DNA of 64,000 nt from positions 1-64,000 of IMG/VR virus record IMGVR_UViG_3300032323_000670; one strand, written 5' to 3'. Positions 47,942-56,005 of the stretch are shown here, one piece after another (the stretch's first letter is position 1; each line of letters opens with the position of its first letter). The translations under genes were made by a program, and so were the position numbers. The stretch comes from a virus. The notes beneath the pieces are model-generated. The model saw nothing but the letters and a program-made list of their open reading frames with translations. It did not search any database and was not told the origin of the DNA.

Positions 47942-48357
47942 GTTGGATATATCAGCATAAAGAATTTACCGAGGAGATGATTCCTGATGGTGCTGTAGGA
48001 TTTGTATACCAGATGGATGTTATCATAGATGGTGAACGCAAGTCCTACATTGGCAAGAAGAACTTCTTTGCGGATGTTAAGACAAAGCTTTCTAAGAAGG
48101 CATTGTCTACTGATAAACGCAAGAAGACTTACAAGCGCGTAAGAAAAATTGTATATCAAAATTACTACAGTAGTAATGAGAAACTTAAGGCAGCTCATAA
48201 GGCTGGAGTACAAATCAAAAGGACTATCCTAAAGATATGTTACTCTAAGACAGAGCTCTCTTATCAAGAAGTTAAATACCAATTTATGTGTGAAGTACTA
48301 GAGAAAGACTTCTGGTTAAACGCTAATATCTTAGGTAGATTCTATAAACAAAAGTAA
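47938..48357 (+). CDS. GIY-YIG-like nuclease
   Basis: 139 aa. GAVGFVYQMDVIIDGERKSYIGKKNFF: the residues GFVYxM...SYIGKK match the start of GIY-YIG endonucleases of the Seg-like type (variant GFV-YIG). The rest is basic and helical with a WLNANILGRFYK end. It may be a homing or a processing nuclease. The catalytic Glu position is not certain. Confidence 0.6.
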   Translation: MSWIYQHKEFTEEMIPDGAVGFVYQMDVIIDGERKSYIGKKNFFADVKTKLSKKALSTDKRKKTYKRVRKIVYQNYYSSNEKLKAAHKAGVQIKRTILKICYSKTELSYQEVKYQFMCEVLEKDFWLNANILGRFYKQK

Positions 48358-48358
48358 T

Positions 48359-48718
48359 ATGGCAAGCTTAAAGACAGCAACCTTATTTGCAGCATTGAAA
48401 GATGCTGGTGTAACACATGTAGAAATTAGATATGATGGCGGAGGAGACTCTGGCCAGGTGGAAGATGTAGAATTTTATGGAAACAATTTAGATACTGCTG
48501 CTCTTAATGATAAGTTTGAAGGAGATCTACAAGACCTAGCTTATCATATACTTGAGGAGCATTATCAGTATGACTGGTATAACAATGATGGTGGTTATGG
48601 AACTATAGACATTGACTTTGAAGAGGAACCTCCTACTATAAATATTAATGGTTATGTAAGAAATCTTACTGATGCTTATGGTTCAGTTGACCTCACAGAT
48701 ATTAAGTGGAAAGAATAA
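48359..48718 (+). CDS. Conserved small protein, DUF6878-like
   Basis: 119 aa with VTHVEIRYDGGGDSGQVEDV and EEHYQYDWYNNDGGYGTIDIDF. This pattern resembles a small family that often accompanies vWA metallopeptidase/MoxR genes in bacteria and phages, which do occur just downstream. Function unknown. Confidence 0.5.
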   Translation: MASLKTATLFAALKDAGVTHVEIRYDGGGDSGQVEDVEFYGNNLDTAALNDKFEGDLQDLAYHILEEHYQYDWYNNDGGYGTIDIDFEEEPPTININGYVRNLTDAYGSVDLTDIKWKE

Positions 48719-49059
48719 TGGCGCATCCATATGATCATGCTCGCAGTTCCGCTAAGAAGTGGGGAGGTGAGCCTGAGGAATACATGCACATTCATGAATG
48801 GTTTGATGCTACTAAGGCCTGGTATGGTCATAGTATGCATAGATTATTCAGGCATCACAGTGAAGGTATCTTTGAATGTGAAAGGGTCTTCGGGCCCTTC
48901 TTTGTTAACTCGGTAGGTAAAAAAGTTATGACTCGCTATGTAGGCGAGCAACATGTAAAAGAAGATTGCAATGGTTATCTACCAAGTGCAAAGGAGTGGA
49001 TTACTAATATGAATAACCCTCCGGTATGGATGTTAAAAACTTTAAAAATTGAAGACTAA
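48718..49059 (+). CDS. Conserved small protein, DUF6915-like
   Basis: 113 aa from MAHPYDHARSSAKKWGG; the ATG overlaps the previous TAA by one base. The motif YMHIHEWFDATKAWYG and HRLFRHHSEGIFECE (His-rich) matches DUF6915, with GEQHVKEDCNGYLPS following. Histidines may bind a metal. Reaction unknown. Confidence 0.55.
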   Translation: MAHPYDHARSSAKKWGGEPEEYMHIHEWFDATKAWYGHSMHRLFRHHSEGIFECERVFGPFFVNSVGKKVMTRYVGEQHVKEDCNGYLPSAKEWITNMNNPPVWMLKTLKIED

Positions 49060-49466
49060 TGGGAGAAGTATTTAAACTTGATGAGACAACATACAAGAAC
49101 TTGTTGTCAATGGCTAAGTCTGTAGATAGAGAGAACCATATTGTGGTTAAGAATCTTATTGACTCCTCAGATATTGAGGCCAACTTACCCTATGTACTTA
49201 TGTTATATAAGGAAGCTGGGTATAAGAATATAAATCTTGAACAAGATACCATAGAAAAGATAAAAAGCTTTACAGGTATTACTTATGGTAATACATTAAC
49301 CTGGAATCATATCTATGAGATTCTTCACAAAAATGTGAATGTTGATCCTATAGCTATGGCATTCTTCATTAACAGATTTGCAGAAGAGTTAGGGAAGCAA
49401 TTAGAAACTGCTGGTTTTAGTTTCATGGAGAAGTATCAACTAACATTAATAGCTAAAGGTAAATGA
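49059..49466 (+). CDS. Unknown protein in the MoxR/vWA operon
   Basis: 135 aa, mainly helical, no motif recognised, mixed charge. Overlaps both neighbours by a base or four. It could be a partner of the MoxR/vWA pair. Confidence 0.5.
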   Translation: MGEVFKLDETTYKNLLSMAKSVDRENHIVVKNLIDSSDIEANLPYVLMLYKEAGYKNINLEQDTIEKIKSFTGITYGNTLTWNHIYEILHKNVNVDPIAMAFFINRFAEELGKQLETAGFSFMEKYQLTLIAKGK

Positions 49467-50650
49467 CAAAACAAGATAGTCTAGCAAAGGCTAGCAAAGA
49501 ACTGATGTTAAAGGAGCCCTTCTATGGGCTCTTTCTCATTGGACTAAATAAACTATGGAGCAATAGAGTTCCTACTGTCGGTGTATGTAAGCATAACATA
49601 AACTTCCAGTTGATGATCAACGAGGAGTTTTGGGAAAGCTTGAGTCCAGAGCATCACATAGGTTTGTTGAAGCATGAGCTGTTACATATAGCGTTCTTCC
49701 ATCTTACTATACACAATGATTTTCCAGATAAGAAGCTAGCTAACATAGCTATGGACTTGGAGATTAATCAGTATATAGATGCACAGTATCTTCCTGACGG
49801 AGGATGTACCATCGATAACGAGATGTTTGGTCCTATGAATCTTCCTAAGAAGGCAGGTTGTAGAGAGTATTATGACTTACTACAACAGCAATTGAATAAT
49901 GGAAATAGCGCTTTACAAGATATGCTTGATCGTGCAAAGATGGGACAAGCCTTAGATAAAAATGGCAACCCTATTCCTAATCATGATACATGGGAAGAGT
50001 TTGAAGACTTAAGTGAAGCTGAAAAGAAACTTGTTATGAAGCAAGTGGAGCATCAACTTAAGGAGATTGCAGAACAAATAGAGAAGTCTAGAGGTCATGT
50101 ACCTGGAGAACTCAAGGGTTTACTAGACAAGCTTAACAGTAGCGAGCCAGCTAAGTTTGACTGGAAGTCTTATCTTAGAAGGTTTACTGGAGGTAGTCAG
50201 AAAGTATTTACTAAGAAGCTTAGACGTAAGTTTAATAAAAGATTTGAGGATAATCCTGGTCTTAAGATTAAATACCGTAAGCACATCTTAGTTGCTGTAG
50301 ATACTAGCGGTTCCGTTAGTGATAAGGAAGTACAAGAGTTCTTCCATGAGATTGATCATATCAATAAGACCGGTGCAGAAATTACTATTGTACAATGTGA
50401 TACAAGTATCCGTCATATAGGGCCATACAAGGCTGGAGATAAGATAGAGATACATGGTCGCGGTGGTACTTACTTTGATCCTGTTTTAGAATTGTACAAT
50501 GAGCACCAAGATAAGTATACTTGTTTGATATACTTAACTGATGGTGAATGTGATTGTAGTGTAAAGCCAAGAGGCAAAATGTTGTGGGTAATCTCTACCC
50601 GTGGAAGTATAAACAAAGACCTACCTGGTCCACAAATTAAATTAAACTAA
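49463..50650 (+). CDS. vWA-like metallopeptidase (DUF2201-like)
   Basis: 395 aa. LLKHELLHIAFFH near 68-80 is a zinc-metallopeptidase motif (HExxH form HELLH). A C-terminal von Willebrand A-like domain has VAVDTSGSVSDKEV near 277-290 (DxSGS metal site) and YLTDGECDCS. This arrangement is typical of predicted peptidase-vWA proteins paired with MoxR AAA+ ATPases. The pair is thought to remodel protein complexes; the phage substrate is unknown. Confidence 0.75.
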   Translation: MTKQDSLAKASKELMLKEPFYGLFLIGLNKLWSNRVPTVGVCKHNINFQLMINEEFWESLSPEHHIGLLKHELLHIAFFHLTIHNDFPDKKLANIAMDLEINQYIDAQYLPDGGCTIDNEMFGPMNLPKKAGCREYYDLLQQQLNNGNSALQDMLDRAKMGQALDKNGNPIPNHDTWEEFEDLSEAEKKLVMKQVEHQLKEIAEQIEKSRGHVPGELKGLLDKLNSSEPAKFDWKSYLRRFTGGSQKVFTKKLRRKFNKRFEDNPGLKIKYRKHILVAVDTSGSVSDKEVQEFFHEIDHINKTGAEITIVQCDTSIRHIGPYKAGDKIEIHGRGGTYFDPVLELYNEHQDKYTCLIYLTDGECDCSVKPRGKMLWVISTRGSINKDLPGPQIKLN

Positions 50651-50655
50651 GCATT

Positions 50656-51846
50656 ATGAGCGCAAATCAAGTTAACTTAAACACAGACGAGTTGAAGACC
50701 TTTATCGGTCACATTGTAAAGAATAATCAGCACATCCAAACTGAAGGAAAGATTCCTGTAGCAGTGAACATTGAGGGTGAGGCAGGTATTGGTAAGACCA
50801 CTACCATTTTGCAGATTGGTAAAGAACTAGGACTAGATGTAGTTAAGTTGAATCTTGCTCAGATTGAGGAGCTAGGTGACCTTACGGGTTTTCCAATTAA
50901 AGAATTTGAAGTAATGAAGACTACAGATGATGGCAAGAAGGTAGCTAAGTGGGTACCTGAGAATGTAATGCCAATGTATATTCAAAATAAATATGTTCCA
51001 ACTGGTGAGAAGCGTATGGGTTATGCTACTCCAGAATGGATTCAAGGTAAGGAGCAAGGTGGTATCTTAATCTTAGATGACTATAGTCGTGCTGACCAAA
51101 GATTTACCCAAGCTGCGATGGAATTAATTGATCGTCAAAAGTATATCTCGTGGGAGTTACCAAAGAACTGGCATATTGTATTGACTAGTAATCCTGATAA
51201 TGGTGACTATCAAGTAACATCTATGGATGCTGCTCAGAAGACTCGCTTTATTACAGCTTACTTAAAGTTTGATGCAGATTGCTGGGCTCGTTGGGCAGAG
51301 CAAAATAGTATTGATTCTCGTTGTATTAACTTTTTGTTGATGCATCCTGAGTTGGTTACACAGACAACTAATGCTCGTAGTATTACTACCTTCTTTAACT
51401 CTATCTCTAGCATAGAGAACTTTGAGCAGGACTTACCACTTATTCAAATGATTGGTGAGGGTAGTGTAGGTAGCGAGTTTGCTACTCTATTTACTACGTT
51501 CATTAACAACAAGTTGGACAAGTTAATTACCCCTAAAGATATGTTGACTAACAACAGCTGGGAGTATGTTAAAGGTCAGATGAATAACTGTGTTGGTAAG
51601 GATGATGCATATCGTGCAGACATAGCTAGTATCCTAGCATTGCGCTTCACTAACTATGCTGTTCATTATAGCACAGATAACACTGTAGATCAGAAGATCA
51701 TTGACCGTGTTACTAACTTCATCACTGATAAGGACATCTTCACTAATGACTTAAAGTATGCTATTATCAAGGGTATCCTTAACGGAAGTAAGAAGTATAC
51801 CAAGTTAATGTTAAACGCTAACATCGCTGCTATTGCAGTTAAGTAA
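50656..51846 (+). CDS. MoxR-family AAA+ ATPase
   Basis: 396 aa. Walker A IEGEAGIGKTTT near 39-50, a Walker B ILILDDYSRADQ near 136-147, sensor-1 region HIVLTSNPDNGDY near 176, and an arginine in the second region. MoxR ATPases work as hexamers with vWA proteins; the upstream gene is that partner. The phage may use it to mature or dismantle a protein assembly. Starts five bases after the vWA gene. Confidence 0.8.
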   Translation: MSANQVNLNTDELKTFIGHIVKNNQHIQTEGKIPVAVNIEGEAGIGKTTTILQIGKELGLDVVKLNLAQIEELGDLTGFPIKEFEVMKTTDDGKKVAKWVPENVMPMYIQNKYVPTGEKRMGYATPEWIQGKEQGGILILDDYSRADQRFTQAAMELIDRQKYISWELPKNWHIVLTSNPDNGDYQVTSMDAAQKTRFITAYLKFDADCWARWAEQNSIDSRCINFLLMHPELVTQTTNARSITTFFNSISSIENFEQDLPLIQMIGEGSVGSEFATLFTTFINNKLDKLITPKDMLTNNSWEYVKGQMNNCVGKDDAYRADIASILALRFTNYAVHYSTDNTVDQKIIDRVTNFITDKDIFTNDLKYAIIKGILNGSKKYTKLMLNANIAAIAVK

Positions 51847-52958
51847 TGAAAATGGATTTGAATCTCGGTAATGTAACAGACACCATGCTGAAGCAGTTAC
51901 CATTTATTAAAACAAAGGTAAGATATGCCGGTATAGATAGGAAGCATAAACCACTTCCTCATACCTGGCTGTATACTGTAGATGATGATTCAGTAGAAAA
52001 GATTAATGCACTCCTCAAGGGGGGTGCATTAGTTTCTCTACCTGCTAAATCTAAAGGGTATGTTATACCCGGTTGTAAATATAGTGTTGGTCAATTGAGA
52101 GACATTGCTCGTATAAATAACTGGATCATTACTAATGATGCTTCTAAAGCAGATTTCTTTATTGGTCACAGTAATAATGTAAGTATAGGTAATGCAGATC
52201 AGCAAGTTCCTAATGCTCTTATAGCTAGTAATTGTCCTGCACTAAGGTATGATATGCCTGATGATTTTAGTAGAGAGAAGATAAAACTAAAAGGTGGTGT
52301 CTTCAATACTATAATGGATACTGAGAACTATATGGTATTTTCTAGAGCATACTACCGGTATTATGATTCTTGGTCTCCGTTGCATAATAATGAATGGACA
52401 TATAACTTCCTGCACCCAAGAACTGTAGAGATGTTATACCGCATATTATCTATGAAGACACCTGTTATAGATGAGGACTTGATCTTTAATTCTATAGAGC
52501 GTATTACCATAGATGATTCTATATATAGGACTTTGAGCACTATGTTTAACTCTGATATGGAAAATCGTACAGTAGCTGGAGAAATGTTATTCAATTGTAA
52601 CTATGAGACCTCTATGTATTACATCTATAAGCTTCTTAAAGAAGATTATTATCAGGTAACAAATGCTATGAGCAATGCTAATGTTAAAATCATGTCTGAT
52701 AAGTGTGACTTTAACGGTCTTAGATATACTAGTTACCCTGCAGCTATAAAGCTATTCCTAAAGAGGGGTTTGTTAACAGAGGAAATCTATGACAATCTTA
52801 TTATGGATACTATTGAAGATCATGTTAAAGAGAATATGCCTGATGATGCAAGAAAGTATGTAAAGCTTACACCTTCCTGGAGCAAAACTTATCAAGAGTT
52901 TATGGAGGAAAATAAACCTAAAGAGGAGCCTAAAACTGAGGGTCCATTACCATTTTAA
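51846..52958 (+). CDS. Unknown paralogue A in the replication block
   Basis: 370 aa. The C-terminal region shares with its neighbour a helical pattern (TMFNSDMENRTVAGEMLF then CNYETSMYYIYKLLKE), and also NIERxxxDD-type segments. It starts with the last base of the MoxR gene's stop. No catalytic motif seen. The two paralogues (this and the next) diverged widely. A partner or substrate of the MoxR pair is possible. Confidence 0.55.
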   Translation: MKMDLNLGNVTDTMLKQLPFIKTKVRYAGIDRKHKPLPHTWLYTVDDDSVEKINALLKGGALVSLPAKSKGYVIPGCKYSVGQLRDIARINNWIITNDASKADFFIGHSNNVSIGNADQQVPNALIASNCPALRYDMPDDFSREKIKLKGGVFNTIMDTENYMVFSRAYYRYYDSWSPLHNNEWTYNFLHPRTVEMLYRILSMKTPVIDEDLIFNSIERITIDDSIYRTLSTMFNSDMENRTVAGEMLFNCNYETSMYYIYKLLKEDYYQVTNAMSNANVKIMSDKCDFNGLRYTSYPAAIKLFLKRGLLTEEIYDNLIMDTIEDHVKENMPDDARKYVKLTPSWSKTYQEFMEENKPKEEPKTEGPLPF

Positions 52959-52960
52959 TT

Positions 52961-54085
52961 ATGATACAAGAACAACTAACACTTACTGTAAGTAATAATG
53001 AGCTAGTACTTATACCTAGCCGTGTACTAGTAGATGATAAGAAGAAATACTTACACTATCGCTGGCATGAGAATGAATATATAAAAGTATTCAAACAGGC
53101 AACTGCTGATAAGAAACTAGATCTTACTAATGTAAAAACAATATACTTTGCACCTAAGTGCAGTATTCCTAGAGATAAGGCTAAGCCTTTCTTGGAGGAA
53201 AAGAAGATCAAGACTGTTAGAGATAGAGATACTGCAGATATTATTATTGCAGGTACAGATTCTATAGACGCAGGTCTAGATACAAAGCACCTTTATTACA
53301 TAAAAACTTCTGATGTAAAACCGTTTGCAGATGGTTTTAAAATTGGAGGTAATGCGCATAATCTTGTAGAGCGGCTAGCCACTTATACAGGCAAGCATGT
53401 CATTCTAGATAGAAATGTTATTACACCATTTTATATAAATAATCACAATTCTCCTACTAAAAACATGTACGGTAGCATCTTACATGGTAGTTCATTTAGA
53501 AGTGGAGAGTACTATGGTGACTATATAACAACTGTTATAGATGACTTCTTACTTACTAGTTCAAATCTTAGTAATGTTTATTCACAAGAAGTATTCAACA
53601 ATCTTATTGGTGACACAGTTATTGATAGAGATGCCTTTGAATCTTTGAGAACTATGCTAAACAGTATGGATAAGGATAATCACTTAGTTGCTATGACCAT
53701 TATGGCCGGTTGTAACTATGAGAAAAGCTTTGTATACTTGGCATTGTTACTTGAAGAATTTGGTAGAAACGCTATCTATAATCATAAGTATAGAAACACT
53801 GTGGGTTTTAAGTCCCTGACTAACTGGCTTGGTTATAACAAGTACCGTTGGGATAAAGATGCTATCCTAGATGTATCTATAGAGAAAGGGTTACTGACCC
53901 AAGAACTATTGGATACTGTTAAAGCTAGTGTATTAGATGGGGCTGTTACTTATAGTAACAACTTTGAAGTTGTAGATGTTAGATTAACAGCGGATGTGCA
54001 AGCTAAGGTAGATAAACTTTTAAATAAACAAAATGATAGACTTCCAAGCGGAGGAGAACTTCTACAAGAAGAAGTTTCACTTTAG
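52961..54085 (+). CDS. Unknown paralogue B in the replication block
   Basis: 374 aa. It aligns loosely with its upstream neighbour: LRTMLNSMDKDNHLVAMTIM and GCNYEKSFVYLALLLEE match the positions of the other copy, so they arose by duplication. It starts two bases after. It overlaps the nuclease gene by 53 bases. Function unknown. Confidence 0.55.
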   Translation: MIQEQLTLTVSNNELVLIPSRVLVDDKKKYLHYRWHENEYIKVFKQATADKKLDLTNVKTIYFAPKCSIPRDKAKPFLEEKKIKTVRDRDTADIIIAGTDSIDAGLDTKHLYYIKTSDVKPFADGFKIGGNAHNLVERLATYTGKHVILDRNVITPFYINNHNSPTKNMYGSILHGSSFRSGEYYGDYITTVIDDFLLTSSNLSNVYSQEVFNNLIGDTVIDRDAFESLRTMLNSMDKDNHLVAMTIMAGCNYEKSFVYLALLLEEFGRNAIYNHKYRNTVGFKSLTNWLGYNKYRWDKDAILDVSIEKGLLTQELLDTVKASVLDGAVTYSNNFEVVDVRLTADVQAKVDKLLNKQNDRLPSGGELLQEEVSL

Positions 54086-55001
54086 TTATTCCGGGTTCAA
54101 CAAGTTGTTGTATGCCCCGAGTGCATTTTATAAACACTATATCCTGAATCAAAGAGAGGATAAGATGGAGCAGCACCTGATTGAAGGTAGCCTGCTTCAC
54201 TGTCTTCTCTTAGAGGAGGATAAGTTTCATGATAAGTATGTGGTGTCCCCGGTAAATTTGCCGGGTGACAGCATTAAGAATGTTGTTGACAAGGTATTCA
54301 CAAGAGCTTGGGCTAATAACAATCTTGACTTATCTTTGGAGCAGAATGAGTTTGATATCCTTGAGATACTAAAGGAGATCAATCTGTATCAGAGTCTCAA
54401 GACTGATGCACAAAGAGTTGAGAAGGTAGTTACTGACGCAAGTATAAGTTACTATAACTTCTTAACTACAAAGGGTGACAAGGCTGTTATAGACGAGGAC
54501 ACCCTAAACAAAGTAAAAGGTTATGCTGAGATCGTAAGATCTAATGAGAAGATTACAAACTTACTCAATATAGGCGGTGCCTTTAGTATGAGTGAGGTGC
54601 CATTTGTAATGGACACAAAGTATGCCTTTGGCCTTAGAGGTTTTGTAGATAACGTTAACATTGATCACGGTGCCAAAGTGATTTATATTAATGATCTCAA
54701 GACTAGTGGAAAACTGTTACAAGATTTCCCGGAGACTATAGAATATTATAAGTACTGGTTGCAAGCTGCAGTGTACTGTAAATTAGTAAGGGCTAACTAT
54801 GGCTTAAGTGATTACAAGATTAAGTTTCATTTCATAGTGGTTGACAAGCTCACCCAGTGTTATGCATTTGAAGTTAGTACTGTAACACTTAATAGCTGGA
54901 TGGATAGACTAGATGAAGTAATGAAAATTGCAGACTATCATTACACAAATAAAAAATATGACTTACCTTATGAGTATGAGGTAGGTAATGTAATCCTGTA
55001 A
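54033..55001 (+). CDS. PD-(D/E)XK exonuclease
   Basis: 322 aa. N-terminal GFNKLLYAPSAFYKHYI and GSLLHCLLLEE near 50-70 (the helix with catalytic Glu), then LRGFVDNV near 200 and IYINDLKTSGK near 215 (D-x-K), then WLQAAVYC (Q motif). A RecB-like nuclease as found with phage single-strand annealing systems, here near Sak4-like and SSB-like genes. It would make single-stranded ends for recombination. Confidence 0.75.
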   Translation: MIDFQAEENFYKKKFHFSYSGFNKLLYAPSAFYKHYILNQREDKMEQHLIEGSLLHCLLLEEDKFHDKYVVSPVNLPGDSIKNVVDKVFTRAWANNNLDLSLEQNEFDILEILKEINLYQSLKTDAQRVEKVVTDASISYYNFLTTKGDKAVIDEDTLNKVKGYAEIVRSNEKITNLLNIGGAFSMSEVPFVMDTKYAFGLRGFVDNVNIDHGAKVIYINDLKTSGKLLQDFPETIEYYKYWLQAAVYCKLVRANYGLSDYKIKFHFIVVDKLTQCYAFEVSTVTLNSWMDRLDEVMKIADYHYTNKKYDLPYEYEVGNVIL

Positions 55002-55006
55002 ATTGT

Positions 55007-55567
55007 ATGATCAAATCCTTGTATACAACGTATACCCAGAAATCTAGAATGTTTTTATATCCATTTCTAGGGATTAAGCGTGGCATAAGTGTTACGCCAT
55101 TAGAAAGCTATGTTTCTTGGACAGGCATGTCAGAGCCTGAGGATAAGAATCTAATCTGTGTTTATACGCTCAGAGATGATGAAGAGTTTAAGTTATTTGA
55201 AAGAACAAAGCTTTTAGGTAATTCTAAGTTCTCATCATTTTATGAGCTTCCTGATAACAAAGGTGCGTATATATTCACCTTTGAAGATGAGCCTAAGTTA
55301 TGGAGCTCATTTATGCGGGGTAAGTATACCGAAATGCCAAAAGACAAGAAGGATTTAATCCTTAAGTTTTTTGAAGGTAATACTCAAAACCATTCTCTTA
55401 TAGATAGCTATCTGAATCCAGATAGGTATTATCAGTTTTATGCTGATGAGCTTGGTGTTCCTGTAGAAGTATTGAAGGAAGTTGGTCAACTGTGTGAAGC
55501 TCCTAACATGGAAAAAGAAAAGTTAACCAGTGATATAAAGCAGATTCAGTTTTTAGACTATATTTGA
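55007..55567 (+). CDS. Unknown protein
   Basis: 186 aa, mixed alpha/beta, with an aromatic-rich centre (KFSSFYELPDNKGAYIFTFE). Five bases after the nuclease gene. It resembles no family I know. Possibly a replication factor. Confidence 0.5.
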   Translation: MIKSLYTTYTQKSRMFLYPFLGIKRGISVTPLESYVSWTGMSEPEDKNLICVYTLRDDEEFKLFERTKLLGNSKFSSFYELPDNKGAYIFTFEDEPKLWSSFMRGKYTEMPKDKKDLILKFFEGNTQNHSLIDSYLNPDRYYQFYADELGVPVEVLKEVGQLCEAPNMEKEKLTSDIKQIQFLDYI

Positions 55568-55590
55568 CACTCTTAAAAAAATCAACAATT

Positions 55591-56004
55591 ATGAGCAACA
55601 TGATGCTAATCACCTCTACTTGGAAAGAGGGTAAAACTTTCAAGATGATTCCTACAGATGCGGATTGCCCGTATGTAGAATGTATTTATGATCCACAAAT
55701 CAAAGTCCTAGCAGTCATCGGTGCTATTACTAAGGATATCTTTCACATGATGCCTAAGCTTGATGCTAATGGTGATCCTGAAACACGTAAGTCTCCAGCA
55801 CGAGATGGTTCTCCATTCAAACAAGAGCGTAGAACTATTGAAACATTCCAAGAATACTATTTGGAAGAGCGTAGTGAGATTGAAGGTTTCATTAATCACT
55901 TTGCACACAACGCATCTACATATGACTACAAGACATATTTAGATATGGAGGCAACACCTGTAAGTGATATCCCTAATTTTCCTACATTAAGCGTAACAGA
56001 ATAA
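55591..56004 (+). CDS. Unknown protein before PolB
   Basis: 137 aa from MSNMMLITSTWKEGKTFK, the ATG after the A-rich leader. It has a strand-rich front and an acidic helical rear. One base separates its stop from the polymerase start. Possibly a polymerase accessory; no motif recognised. Confidence 0.5.
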   Translation: MSNMMLITSTWKEGKTFKMIPTDADCPYVECIYDPQIKVLAVIGAITKDIFHMMPKLDANGDPETRKSPARDGSPFKQERRTIETFQEYYLEERSEIEGFINHFAHNASTYDYKTYLDMEATPVSDIPNFPTLSVTE

Positions 56005-56005
56005 T

